From contig DWXO01000077.1 in the NCBI GenBank assembly GCA_019119165.1, positions 1 through 64,000 on the forward strand: a stretch of DNA of 64,000 nt, in the 5' to 3' direction. This document shows, in pieces, positions 35,009 through 44,122 of the stretch. The notes under the pieces are model-generated. The model was given only the letters and a program-made list of their open reading frames with translations. It made no database searches and had not been told where the DNA came from. Both the position numbers and the translations under genes were made by a program. The stretch comes from Candidatus Flavonifractor intestinigallinarum (GTDB lineage Bacteria > Bacillota > Clostridia > Oscillospirales > Oscillospiraceae). The number at the start of each line of letters is the position of its first letter. Within the stretch, counting starts at the first letter, position 1.

Positions 35009-36078
35009 GTGAAACAGCAGCGGCAGCCCCCGCTCATGTGCCGGCGGCGCCAGTCAAGCCCACCGGAGATGCGCCCCATAAGGAGCTGACCCGCCAGCAG
35101 AAGGCGGCGGCCGTCATCATCTCCCTGGGAACGGAAAAGGCCTCCCAGCTCTACCAGTACATGGACCCGGAGGACGTGGAGCAGATCACCCTGGAGGTTG
35201 CCAAGCTGGGGTATGTGGACGCATCCACCACCGAGGACGTGCTGAACGAGTATTACCAGATGTGCATGACCAACAAGGCGGTGACCGAGGGCGGCCTGGA
35301 GTATGCCCGAGCCGTGCTGGAGCGGGCCTTTGGCTCCCAGACCGCCAGTCAGCTGCTGGACAAGGTGACCAAGTCCCTGAAAAACCGGGAGTTTGCCTTC
35401 CTCAACAAGGCGGATGAGAAGTCCCTGTACGCCGCGCTCCAGCATGAGCGGCCCCAGACCATCGCCCTGGTACTCTCCTATGTGGACCCGGAGAAGGCGG
35501 CGGCCGTCATTGACGAGCTGGACCCGGACCGGCAGGTGAAGGTGGTGGAGGGCATCGCCAACATGGAGAGCGCCTCCCCCGCGGCGGTAAAGATCATTGA
35601 GGCCGAGATGGAGAAGCGCTTCTCCAGCATCATGACCACCAACAATGTGAAGGTGGGCGGCGTGGACTATGTGGCCGGCGTCATGAACAATCTGGACCGT
35701 GCCAGCGAGAAGAGCATCTTCGACCGCCTGTCCGTCCACAACGCCGACCTGGCCGACGAGATCCGCAAGCGGATGTTCGTCTTCGAGGACATCATCACCA
35801 TGGACGACCGCTCGGTGCAGCGCTTTGTGCGGGATTGCGATCCCAAGGATATCGTGCTGGCCCTCAAGGGCGCCAACAGCGAGGTGGCCAACAAGATCTT
35901 TGCCAATGTGTCGACCCGTATGGCCCAGAGCATCCGCGACGACCTGGAGGTTACCATCAATGTGCGCATTCGGGACGTGGAGGCGGCCCAGCAGCGTATT
36001 GTGGGCGTGATCCGCGACCTGGAGGAGAAAAACGAACTGATTATCCTCAAGGGTGGAAAGGACGATATCATTGCCTAA
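35005..36078 (+). CDS. fliG: FliG, motor switch protein
   Basis: A 357-residue C-ring protein contacting FliF, FliM and the stator. The N-terminal part begins at about residue 27 (LTRQQKAAAVIISLGTEKAS). The middle has the EHPQ-like segment HERPQTIALVLSYVDP, and the C-terminal torque helix has charged residues in DDRSVQRFVRDCDPKDIVLA. There is a 25-residue Ala/Pro N-terminal extension. ATGA overlap with fliF. Confidence 0.97.
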   Translation: MSETAAAAPAHVPAAPVKPTGDAPHKELTRQQKAAAVIISLGTEKASQLYQYMDPEDVEQITLEVAKLGYVDASTTEDVLNEYYQMCMTNKAVTEGGLEYARAVLERAFGSQTASQLLDKVTKSLKNREFAFLNKADEKSLYAALQHERPQTIALVLSYVDPEKAAAVIDELDPDRQVKVVEGIANMESASPAAVKIIEAEMEKRFSSIMTTNNVKVGGVDYVAGVMNNLDRASEKSIFDRLSVHNADLADEIRKRMFVFEDIITMDDRSVQRFVRDCDPKDIVLALKGANSEVANKIFANVSTRMAQSIRDDLEVTINVRIRDVEAAQQRIVGVIRDLEEKNELIILKGGKDDIIA

Positions 36079-36898
36079 CATCTTGAAACACTTTTTCCGG
36101 CCTCAGGTGGGGTCCTATACCTTCCCGCCGGCGGATGAGATCCAGGTGGAGGAAGAGAAAACCGACCAGCCGGAGGAGGAGCGCCTGCCTGACGAGGGCG
36201 ATCATGCGGAGGAGTCGGGGCAGGACAGCGAGCGGCCCGGACCCGACCCGGGGCAGGGCGCGGCGGCCATGTTCTCCTACGCCAAGGTACAGTCCGAAAC
36301 CATCATCGCCCAGGCCAAGAGCGAGGGCGAGGCGCTGCTGGAGGAATACCGGCGGCAGGCCATGGAGGAGGCGCAGCAGCTGCGGGAGGAGGCCAAACAG
36401 GAGGGCTTCCGGCAGGGCTACGCCGACGGACTCGTCAAGGCCCAGGCCGAGAGCCGGGCCAGGCAGGATGAGGAATTCCAGAAGCAGGCCGGGCAGATCC
36501 GGGACTTCCTGCAGCGGGCCACCCAGGCCCGGGAGGAGCTGATGGAGCAGGCCCGGGAGGAGCTGTGCGATCTGAGTATCGCGGTAGCGGAAAAGGTGAT
36601 CCATGTCAGCCTGAAGAGCAGCCGGGAAGTGATCCTGCGCATGGTGCAGATGGCCACCGAGCGGCTGAAACGGCGTGAATGGGTACGAATCTATATCGGC
36701 GGCTGCGACAGCTGGGAGCTGGCGCAGATCAGCCCGGAGCTCACCGCCTCTCTGGCGGGATTGTCCGACCACATCAAGCTGATTCCCATGGCTGACGACG
36801 AGTCGGGTACCTGCATCATTGAGATGCCCGACGAAATCATCGACGCCAGCGTATCCACCCAGCTGGACAATCTGAAGGGGATACTGCGGGGCGGCTGA
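36071..36898 (+). CDS. fliH: FliH, negative regulator of the export ATPase
   Basis: A 275-residue stalk protein of the FliH/YscL family, binding FliI and the C ring. An acidic N-terminal region (25-70) is followed by a long Glu/Gln/Ala-rich coiled coil containing EGFRQGYADGLVKAQAES, typical of FliH, then a globular C-terminus with SIAVAEKVIHVSL. I prefer a TTG start at 36071, eight bases overlapping fliG, because AAAGGA is well placed before it; a GTG at 36053 is the alternative. Confidence 0.88.
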   Translation: MPNILKHFFRPQVGSYTFPPADEIQVEEEKTDQPEEERLPDEGDHAEESGQDSERPGPDPGQGAAAMFSYAKVQSETIIAQAKSEGEALLEEYRRQAMEEAQQLREEAKQEGFRQGYADGLVKAQAESRARQDEEFQKQAGQIRDFLQRATQAREELMEQAREELCDLSIAVAEKVIHVSLKSSREVILRMVQMATERLKRREWVRIYIGGCDSWELAQISPELTASLAGLSDHIKLIPMADDESGTCIIEMPDEIIDASVSTQLDNLKGILRGG

Positions 36899-36916
36899 CG
36901 GAAGGAGGCGGGGGCC

Positions 36917-38218
36917 TTGTTTGAAGAGCTGATCCAGCGGGTACGGCAGGCGGAGACCGTCAGCTATACCGGGAAGATCGAGAATATCGTGGGTATGTCC
37001 ATTGAGGCCTCCGGCGGCCGGGCGGCGGTGGGCGATATCTGCCGCATCTACAACGGCGACTCCGGCGGCCAGGTGATGGCCGAAGTGGTGGGTTTTAAAA
37101 ACGATCATATCCTCCTGATGCCCTATTCTGATATGAGCGGTATCTCGGCGGGCAATTTTGTACGCAACACCGGCCGGCGGCTGAGCCTGAATATGGGCTC
37201 CTTTCTCAAGGGCCGGGTAATTAACGCGCTGGGCCAGCCCATCGACGGCAAAGGCCCCTTTCCAGACGGAATCCCCTTCTGCGTGGACGGCAGCTCCTAC
37301 ATCAACCCCATGGCCCGCCCCCCCATCCGGGAACGGCTGGAGTTCGGGATCAAGGCCATCGACGGGATGCTCACCGTGGGAAAGGGACAGAGAATCGGCA
37401 TTTTCGCCGGCTCCGGCGTGGGCAAGAGTACCCTGATGGGCATGATCGCCAAGCACGTGAAGGCGGACATCAACGTCATTGCCCTGGTGGGCGAGCGTGG
37501 CCGTGAGGTGCTGGAGTTCATGGAGAAGGACTTGGGCCCCGAAGGCATGAGTCGTTCGGTACTGGTTGTAGCAACATCCGACCAGCCTGCCATGCTTCGC
37601 AAGCGCTGCCCCTCGGTGGCCACCGGCGTGGCGGAGTATTTCCGGGATCAGGGATACGACGTGCTGCTGATGATGGACTCCCTGACCCGCTTTGCCATGG
37701 CCCAGCGGGAGATCGGCCTGGCGGTGGGAGAACCTCCCGTGGCCCGGGGCTACACCCCTTCTATCTACTCCGAACTTCCCAAGCTGCTGGAGCGCAGCGG
37801 TAATTTCCAGCGGGGCTCCATCACCGGGGTATACACCGTGCTGGTGGAGGGCGACGACACCAACGAGCCCATTGCCGATACCGTCCGTGGTATTCTGGAC
37901 GGCCACATCGTGCTTTCCCGCCGGCTGGCCAACAGCAACCACTTCCCGGCCATCGATGTGGGCGCCAGTATCTCCCGTCTGATGAACGACATCGTCTCCC
38001 CGGAGCACCGGCAGATGGCCGCCCGGGTGCGTGATATCATGGGCGTGTATGAAAAAAACATGGACCTGGTGTCCATCGGCGCCTACAAGAGCGGCACCAA
38101 CCCCAAGCTGGACTATGCGCTGAGCAAGATCGACGGCATCCAGCAGTTTTTGATGCAGGGCATCCGGGAGGGCTTCTCCTACGAGGAGGACCTGGAGCTG
38201 ATGCGTAAGCTGCTGTAA
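36917..38218 (+). CDS. fliI: FliI, flagellar export ATPase
   Basis: A 433-residue F1-like ATPase energising export. Walker A is GSGVGKST at 165-172, Walker B is VLLMMDSLTRFAMAQREIGL, and the FliI-typical GEPPVARGYTPSIYSELPKL follows. It starts at a TTG with AAGGAGG 8 bases upstream. Confidence 0.97.
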   Translation: MFEELIQRVRQAETVSYTGKIENIVGMSIEASGGRAAVGDICRIYNGDSGGQVMAEVVGFKNDHILLMPYSDMSGISAGNFVRNTGRRLSLNMGSFLKGRVINALGQPIDGKGPFPDGIPFCVDGSSYINPMARPPIRERLEFGIKAIDGMLTVGKGQRIGIFAGSGVGKSTLMGMIAKHVKADINVIALVGERGREVLEFMEKDLGPEGMSRSVLVVATSDQPAMLRKRCPSVATGVAEYFRDQGYDVLLMMDSLTRFAMAQREIGLAVGEPPVARGYTPSIYSELPKLLERSGNFQRGSITGVYTVLVEGDDTNEPIADTVRGILDGHIVLSRRLANSNHFPAIDVGASISRLMNDIVSPEHRQMAARVRDIMGVYEKNMDLVSIGAYKSGTNPKLDYALSKIDGIQQFLMQGIREGFSYEEDLELMRKLL

Positions 38219-38235
38219 CAAGGAGGAAATGAGCG

Positions 38236-38670
38236 GTGAAAAAGTTTCAGTTCGGTCTGGACAGAGTGCTGGATTACCGCCAGCGTATCCTGGAGGGACG
38301 TCAGAATGAATATGCCACCGCTACCCGCCGGGTCCAGGAGCAGCAGGCCAGGCTGGACGCGGTCCAGGAGCGCTACCAGAGCCTTAACAACCGCTTCCGG
38401 GAGGAGGCTGCCGCCGGAATTACCATCGCCGACGCCATGAGCTATGAAAACGGCCTGCGGGTACTGGAGCGGGAGATCGCCCGGGAGACCCAGACCCTTC
38501 AGCGTCTGGAGCAGGAGGCAAAGGAAAAGCGGCAGCGGATGCTGCAGGCCTATATGGACGCCACCGTGCTGGAACGGCTGAAGGAAAAGCAGCGGGACGC
38601 CTACGAGAAGGAAGTACAGAAACGGGACGAACAGTTCATTGAGGAGTTAGTTTCCGCCGCCCGGCTTTAA
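38236..38670 (+). CDS. fliJ: FliJ, export chaperone/stalk protein
   Basis: A 144-residue, almost wholly coiled-coil protein starting FQFGLDRVLDYRQRILEGRQ, a typical FliJ N-terminus. It acts as the gamma-like stalk linking FliI to FlhA. GTG start at 38236 with AAGGAGGAAATG upstream. Confidence 0.92.
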   Translation: MKKFQFGLDRVLDYRQRILEGRQNEYATATRRVQEQQARLDAVQERYQSLNNRFREEAAAGITIADAMSYENGLRVLEREIARETQTLQRLEQEAKEKRQRMLQAYMDATVLERLKEKQRDAYEKEVQKRDEQFIEELVSAARL

Positions 38671-38712
38671 CACGGTCGGCGGCGAAATTCCCATTGAAAG
38701 GAGGTGAGAGAG

Positions 38713-39843
38713 ATGTATATGGATAGCTTGATGCAGATGGTCCTGCAAAGTAGCTGGCAGCTGCCCGAGGTGGGCCGGAATCCCGCCGCGGACACCGGAG
38801 GAGAAGGGACCACGGGTCCCAGCTTCCAGGAGCTGCTGGAGCAGAGCCGGGACAGCCAGACCAAGACCCCGTCCGGACAGACCAGCGCCGAAGAGCCGGA
38901 GAAGGTGCCCCAGGATGGGGAGGAAGCCGTTCGGCCGGACCAGAAAGAGGACGTTGTGTCCGACGTGGCCATGCTGGATCTGAGCGTTCTTCTGCGGCCC
39001 CAGATTCTGACGCAGGAAATCACGCCTGCCGTTGAGACGGGAGAGGGCGAAGGAGTGGACGTGCTCCAGGGCCTGGCTCCGGTGACGGTGGCGTCCAACA
39101 GCGGAGAGAGCGCCCCTGCGGTCCAGACGGAGGCTTCTGTGGCCCAGCCTGGTCAGACGGCCCAGCCCGCCGCGGAAATGCCCGCGGAGGACGGCGCGGT
39201 CCAGGCGCTGCCCACAGAGGACGCGGCGGTTCCCCGTCAGACGGAGAGCGGCGTGTCGGAGGAGCCTTCCCAGGACCTGACCGAGAGCCAGTCCGGCCGG
39301 AGCGGAACCGGTACGGATACCGGCAGCGCGGCTGTGGAGGGAATGCAGACCCCCCTGTTCCGGGAGGTGGAGAATACACCTGTGCGGGTAGGCGACGCGG
39401 TGGTGGATATGACCGCGCCATCCAGCGAGGTGGAGAACACCCTGAGCAGCGTGCTGAAAGGCGCGGCGGAGCAGGGCGAGCAGTATGTGGAGATCCGGCT
39501 GAGTCCGGCTGATCTGGGTACTGTGGTGGCGGAGTTCACCAAGAGCCCGGAGGGAGTCCTCCATGTGGTGCTCCACGCGGAAAACGAACACACCGCCAAA
39601 CTGCTGGGCGACCATGCTTCGGCGCTGAGCCTGCTGCTTCAGGACAGCGGCCGGGGGGAAGTGCGGGTGGAAGTGACCCAACCCCAGAACGAGCAGATGA
39701 ACTGGAAGCAGCCCGACCAGGACGGCGGCCAGCACCAGCAGCAGCAACAGCAGCCCCGCCGGGACGTGCCGTCCCAGGAGGCGGAATCCTTCCTCCAGCA
39801 GCTTCGACTTGGGCTGGTAGAGATGGAAGAAGAGATCGTGTAA
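38713..39843 (+). CDS. fliK: FliK, hook-length control protein
   Basis: A 376-residue protein. The first 230 residues are disordered and rich in Gln, Glu, Pro and Ser. The C-terminal FliK domain contains YVEIRLSPADLGTVVAEFTK and LHAENEHTAKLLGDHASALS. The tail is Gln-rich. I choose the ATG at 38713 with AGGAGGTGA just upstream, not the GTG at 38704 that overlaps it. FliK measures the hook and switches FlhB specificity. Confidence 0.93.
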   Translation: MYMDSLMQMVLQSSWQLPEVGRNPAADTGGEGTTGPSFQELLEQSRDSQTKTPSGQTSAEEPEKVPQDGEEAVRPDQKEDVVSDVAMLDLSVLLRPQILTQEITPAVETGEGEGVDVLQGLAPVTVASNSGESAPAVQTEASVAQPGQTAQPAAEMPAEDGAVQALPTEDAAVPRQTESGVSEEPSQDLTESQSGRSGTGTDTGSAAVEGMQTPLFREVENTPVRVGDAVVDMTAPSSEVENTLSSVLKGAAEQGEQYVEIRLSPADLGTVVAEFTKSPEGVLHVVLHAENEHTAKLLGDHASALSLLLQDSGRGEVRVEVTQPQNEQMNWKQPDQDGGQHQQQQQQPRRDVPSQEAESFLQQLRLGLVEMEEEIV

Positions 39844-39871
39844 GACAGCGGATACACAGGAGATGTAGCGT

Positions 39872-40465
39872 ATGACAACCAATGATTTCATGCCTCTTTC
39901 TCTGGACACCCTCCGGACCGCAAGCGCCAATTCGGCGGCCAAGACCAACAGCAGTACCCCGACGGCGGAGGAACTGGAGAAGTGGGGTTATACCGTCGCC
40001 GATACGGATAACGCCCTGGGCCTGGATTTTACCGACTTTTTACAGCTGATGGTCCAGCAGCTTCAGAACCAGACCATCGACAACGCGGCGGATACCTCCG
40101 ATATGCTTAACCAGATGGTTCAGATGTCGGTGGTGCAGATGATGAGCACGGTGCAGACCAGCCTGGACAACCTGACGGCGGCCAGCACCATGACCTATGC
40201 CGCCTCTCTGGTGGGCAAGACCGTTACCGTGGGCGCCTACGATGAAGAGGGCAATATCCAGGAGATCGTGGGTACCGTGGAGGGCACCGGCACCTATCAG
40301 AACACGCCGGTCATCTTCGTCAACGGCGAAATGTATCCCCTCAACAGCATCATGGCCGTGGGCACTCTGCCGGAGATTCCGGATGAGGGCGAAGGCGGCG
40401 ATACCGGTGAGGGCGGCGATACAGGCGAGGGCGGTCAGGAGGTCCCGGAGACGCCGGAGGCCTAA
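39872..40465 (+). CDS. flgD: FlgD, hook-capping/scaffold protein
   Basis: A 197-residue protein with the FlgD core FTDFLQLMVQQLQNQ and a conserved region ending in NQMVQMSVVQMM, followed by a short beta domain (AASLVGKTVTVGAYDEEGN). The extreme C-terminus is a Gly/Glu/Asp/Thr repeat (GEGGDTGEGG), unusual for FlgD and probably flexible. Confidence 0.93.
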   Translation: MTTNDFMPLSLDTLRTASANSAAKTNSSTPTAEELEKWGYTVADTDNALGLDFTDFLQLMVQQLQNQTIDNAADTSDMLNQMVQMSVVQMMSTVQTSLDNLTAASTMTYAASLVGKTVTVGAYDEEGNIQEIVGTVEGTGTYQNTPVIFVNGEMYPLNSIMAVGTLPEIPDEGEGGDTGEGGDTGEGGQEVPETPEA

Positions 40466-40497
40466 GCGGCTCTTCCTGAGAAAAAGGAGGTGTTCCT

Positions 40498-40881
40498 GTG
40501 ACAGGACCCATTGGAGCAGTGGGCGGCAGCGGTTTTTCTCCGCCGGCCGGTACATCCAAAGCCAAAACCGATACCCAGAATGGGTTTGGAGCAATGCTCC
40601 AGCAGGAACTGGAGCGAACCCGGACACGGCAGGTGGCGTTCTCCAAGCACGCCCTCAACCGTGCGGAGGAGCGTGGCATTGAGGTGACTCCCGCGCTGCT
40701 GGAGCGGCTGGGCGACTCGGTGGAGCGGGCGGAGGCCAAGGGGGCGACCAATATTCTGGCGTTGGACCAGAGTCTGGCCTTTATCGTCAATGTGCCCCAT
40801 AACCGGGTAATTACCACCTTGTCGGAGACAGAAATGAAGGACAGCATTTTTACCAATATTGACGGCGCCGTGTTCCTGTAA
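40498..40881 (+). CDS. Flagellar operon protein of the TIGR02530 (flg_new) type
   Basis: A 127-residue protein that sits between flgD and flgE, the usual place for this conserved Firmicutes family. The core is FSKHALNRAEERGIEVTPAL, then NILALDQSLAFIVNVPHNRV and the C-terminal SIFTNIDGAVFL. Exact function is not established. GTG start at 40498 with AAAGGAGG upstream. Confidence 0.85.
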   Translation: MTGPIGAVGGSGFSPPAGTSKAKTDTQNGFGAMLQQELERTRTRQVAFSKHALNRAEERGIEVTPALLERLGDSVERAEAKGATNILALDQSLAFIVNVPHNRVITTLSETEMKDSIFTNIDGAVFL

Positions 40882-40971
40882 GCTTACAGAGGGCAGGACC
40901 GAAAGGAGGCTCTGGGGGCCGTGTGAAGGACGGCTTCCCGGCGGCGCAGCATCGAAAAGGAGCGAAACACT

Positions 40972-42048
40972 ATGGCAATGACGGGCGCTATGAGCGCGGC
41001 CATCTCGGGTATGAAGAACCATATGCAGGCGCTGAACGTGGTGGGCAACAACATCGCCAACGTGAATACCTACGGATATAAGACCCAGCGGATTACCTTT
41101 AAGGAGAGCATCTACAACACCCTGAGCGCCGGTTCCGGCGGAACCGCCACCATGGGCAGCACCAATCCCCGGCAGATCGGCTACGGCTGTACGGTGGGTA
41201 CCATCGATCTGGATATGAACCCCGGCGACCTGGTTTCCACCGGCCGGGATTTGGACTGTACTATCAAGGGCGACGGCTTTTTCCTGGTGGGCAGCAAAGA
41301 TGTTGACATTGAGAGCGCTGACGATGTAAAGGGACTGAACCTGACCCGGGTGGGCGATTTTGAGTTCCGGGACGGCTATCTCACCGACGGACAGGGCAAC
41401 GTGGTGTACGGCTACCTTATCAGTTCCGTGACCAACCCGGCGGAAAACGACGGTGACCCGGGTACTACCATTGGTGACGTCAGCACCGCCCTGGTGCCCA
41501 TCCGCCTGCCCATGAAGTCCACCAACGAGGACACCCTGGGCAGCGCGGTGTATGTGGGTGTGGATGCGGACGGAAAGAACGTGGACCCCACGGAGGACGT
41601 GGACGGATACATCGACTATAGCAATCTGAGCATCGACGCCAACGGCAAGATCGTCTGCACCAACGAAAATACCAAGGAAGAGGTGGTGGTGGGCTACATC
41701 GCTCTGGCCACTGTGGACAACCAAGGCGGCGTGCTCCATACCGACGGCCCGTACTACAACGCCGGGGACGCCGCAGGGGACATCACCCTCAGCGCGCCCA
41801 ACAGCGCGGTCACCGGCTACCTGAACAACGGCCGCATTGAGGGCGAGGACGGCGAGATCGACCCCGACACCATGCTCCTGGCGGGCAGTACCACAGGCCT
41901 TATGACCGCCTTCCTGGAGGGCTCCGGCACCGACCTTGCCACCGAGTTTTCCAACATGATCATCTATCAGCGCGGCTATCAGGCCAACACCCGCATCATT
42001 ACCGTGACCGACTCCATGCTGGAGGAACTGGTCAACATGAAGCGTTGA
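40972..42048 (+). CDS. flgE: FlgE, flagellar hook protein
   Basis: A 358-residue hook subunit. The N-terminal rod-type motif is ALNVVGNNIANVNTYGYKTQ, with DLVSTGRDLDCTIKGDGFFL after it. The middle is an Asp/Gly-rich outer domain, and the C-terminal helix includes LATEFSNMIIYQRGYQANTR. AAAGGAG is placed before the ATG. It is shorter than many hook proteins, close to Gram-positive FlgG/FlgE. Confidence 0.94.
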   Translation: MAMTGAMSAAISGMKNHMQALNVVGNNIANVNTYGYKTQRITFKESIYNTLSAGSGGTATMGSTNPRQIGYGCTVGTIDLDMNPGDLVSTGRDLDCTIKGDGFFLVGSKDVDIESADDVKGLNLTRVGDFEFRDGYLTDGQGNVVYGYLISSVTNPAENDGDPGTTIGDVSTALVPIRLPMKSTNEDTLGSAVYVGVDADGKNVDPTEDVDGYIDYSNLSIDANGKIVCTNENTKEEVVVGYIALATVDNQGGVLHTDGPYYNAGDAAGDITLSAPNSAVTGYLNNGRIEGEDGEIDPDTMLLAGSTTGLMTAFLEGSGTDLATEFSNMIIYQRGYQANTRIITVTDSMLEELVNMKR

Positions 42049-42124
42049 TGCCATTGCAAGAACTGTCCCGCCGCCTGAGAAATGTGCCTCAGGCGGCGGG
42101 AGCCGGAAAAAGAGGGTGATTGTT

Positions 42125-42340
42125 GTGATCGAATTGCAGAAAATGAACAAGGAGCGGTTTCTGCTCAACCACAATCAGATCGAGTGTATCGAGCTGATCC
42201 CCGAGTGCAAGATCGTGATGATGAACCATGACTATTACCTGGTACGCAATACGGTGGAGGAGATCATTCAAAAAATCGCCGATTACAACGCCAAGGTTCA
42301 GGATATACACCGGGAAGTCTCGGTAATCGACCGGCGCTGA
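42125..42340 (+). CDS. flbD: FlbD-family small flagellar protein (SwrD-like)
   Basis: A 71-residue protein starting MIELQKMNKERFLLNHNQIE, a typical FlbD/SwrD N-terminus, with LVRNTVEEIIQKIADYN at the C-terminus. In Bacillus the homologue SwrD raises flagellar power. I chose the GTG at 42125 because AGAGGGTGA lies five bases upstream; a GTG at 42116 overlaps that site. Confidence 0.92.
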   Translation: MIELQKMNKERFLLNHNQIECIELIPECKIVMMNHDYYLVRNTVEEIIQKIADYNAKVQDIHREVSVIDRR

Positions 42341-42389
42341 GCGGGACGAGCCCACCCGGCACGGCATCTAGACAGAAGGGATCAACAAT

Positions 42390-43256
42390 ATGAACGTAGT
42401 GTATTTGATCGGCATAGTTCTCGCCATTGTGTTTACCATCTTCGGCATCATCGTGGGTATTAGCATCAACCCCGGCCAGACGCCCATGTTTGAATTCAGC
42501 TTTACCCCGAGCAGTCTGTGGAACTTCTTTGATTTGTCCAGTATTCTGATCGTGGTGGGCGGCACATTGGCAGTGGTCATCGCCTGTTACCCCAAGCTGG
42601 CCAGGTCCTTCCCCAAGCACATCAAGATCATGCTTCGGGCCAAAGCGTTTAACCCCGCTGAGTATGTGGAGCAGTTGGTGGAGCTGGCTCAGATCGCCCG
42701 GAAGAACGGACTTCTGGCGCTGGAGGAGAAGGCCAACGATCAGGCCGATCCCTTCTTCAAGCAGGCCATCATGTTGATTGTGGACGCCAACGACCCTGAC
42801 CGGGTACGCAGCATCCTGGAAAACGACATTGAGCAGACTTCGGCCCGCCACCAGGAAGTGGTGGCCATGTACGAACGAGGCTCCAACGCCGCGCCGGCCT
42901 TTGGTATGATCGGTACGCTGATCGGCCTGATCAATATGCTGAAGAGCTTGGATTCAGCGGACATGGAGTCGCTGGGACCCAATATGTCGGTGGCCCTGGT
43001 CACCACCTTCTACGGGTCCATTCTGGCCCATGTCATCTTTAACCCTATCGCCGCCAACCTCACCGCGCGGGATGAGGAGGAGATCCTCTGCCGGCAGATC
43101 ATTGTGGAGGGCATCATGGCCATCCAGTCGGGCGAGAATCCCAAGTTCCTGCGTGAGCGGCTGATGACCTTTATGAATCAGCAGCAGCGGGAGGGCTCCG
43201 GAGAGGGCGAAAGACAGACCAAGGAGAAAAAAGGCCGGAAAAAGGGCAAGGCATAA
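42390..43256 (+). CDS. motA: MotA, stator proton-channel subunit
   Basis: A 288-residue protein with four membrane segments: residues 3-28, about 48-68, then a large cytoplasmic loop holding the basic and acidic torque residues, then segments in PAFGMIGTLIGLINMLKSLD and ALVTTFYGSILAHVIFNPIA. The C-terminus is highly basic. It forms the stator with MotB. AAGGGAT precedes the ATG. In this operon motAB replace fliL between flbD and fliM. Confidence 0.95.
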   Translation: MNVVYLIGIVLAIVFTIFGIIVGISINPGQTPMFEFSFTPSSLWNFFDLSSILIVVGGTLAVVIACYPKLARSFPKHIKIMLRAKAFNPAEYVEQLVELAQIARKNGLLALEEKANDQADPFFKQAIMLIVDANDPDRVRSILENDIEQTSARHQEVVAMYERGSNAAPAFGMIGTLIGLINMLKSLDSADMESLGPNMSVALVTTFYGSILAHVIFNPIAANLTARDEEEILCRQIIVEGIMAIQSGENPKFLRERLMTFMNQQQREGSGEGERQTKEKKGRKKGKA

Positions 43257-43290
43257 CGCGCCGAAGTACCGGGAGTGAGGAGGTTTGAAC

Positions 43291-44121
43291 ATGAGGAAAA
43301 AACGCAGCGGCGGCGGAGCCAACTGGATGGACACCTATGGCGACATGGTGACTCTACTGCTGTGCTTTTTTGTCATGCTCTATTCCATGTCCACGCTGGA
43401 TCAGCAAAAGTGGATTGCCCTGGTGGAGTCGTTTAATCCCGTGGCCGAGGCGCAGCACTCGGGCGGGGTCGGCGAGGATACCGCAGCTGAGGGACTGACC
43501 CAGCAGCAGGTAGACGATGACATTGAAAAGCTTTACCAGTCCATGCGGGAGTATATCGAAGAAGAGAATCTAAGTACCCAGATCAGCGTGACCAAGGGCG
43601 ACGGGTATGTGTTTGTCTCCTTCGATAACACCGTATTCTTTGAAGGCAACCGCTACACACTGCGGGACGAAGGAAAGGTAGTGCTGGACCAGATAGCCCA
43701 GTGCATTGCGGAGGCCAGCGCCTCTGTGGATGAGATCCGGGTGCTGGGCCATACCGCACAGGAGGACGGCGTCAACCCCAATGATCCCACCGCGGACCGC
43801 TTCCTGGCCAGCAACCGGGCGGCAGTGGTAACGGTTTACCTGCAGGAAAAGAACATCGTGGACCCGGCCCGGCTGGTCAGCGTGGGCTATGGAGAGTGGC
43901 GGCCGGTGGCGGAGAATGATACCTCCGAGGGCCGCGCACAGAATCGCCGGGTAGAGCTGCTGATCGCAGGATTGAACGTGGAAAACGGCATCGGAGACGA
44001 CATCGCCCAATACTACACCATGCGTTCCGGAGAGAGCGAAACCGCCGGCGGAACGGAGGGGGACGCCGGTACGTCCGGCAGTCTGGCTCAGGCGCAGAGC
44101 GGTTCCGGCGGGGAGGGATAG
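43291..44121 (+). CDS. motB: MotB, stator anchor subunit
   Basis: A 276-residue protein: one membrane segment in WMDTYGDMVTLLLCFFVML with the proton-binding Asp at about 18, then a plug/linker and an OmpA-like peptidoglycan-binding domain (VLGHTAQEDG ... SNRAAVVTVYL ... RVEL). The tail is Gly/Ser/Glu rich. ATG at 43291 with GAGGAGG upstream; a TTG at 43285 is inside the spacer. Confidence 0.95.
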   Translation: MRKKRSGGGANWMDTYGDMVTLLLCFFVMLYSMSTLDQQKWIALVESFNPVAEAQHSGGVGEDTAAEGLTQQQVDDDIEKLYQSMREYIEEENLSTQISVTKGDGYVFVSFDNTVFFEGNRYTLRDEGKVVLDQIAQCIAEASASVDEIRVLGHTAQEDGVNPNDPTADRFLASNRAAVVTVYLQEKNIVDPARLVSVGYGEWRPVAENDTSEGRAQNRRVELLIAGLNVENGIGDDIAQYYTMRSGESETAGGTEGDAGTSGSLAQAQSGSGGEG

Positions 44122-44122
44122 C

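Noticed and set aside
36068-38221. Minus-strand open frame of 717 codons
   Set aside because: Antisense to fliH and fliI, which are unambiguous.
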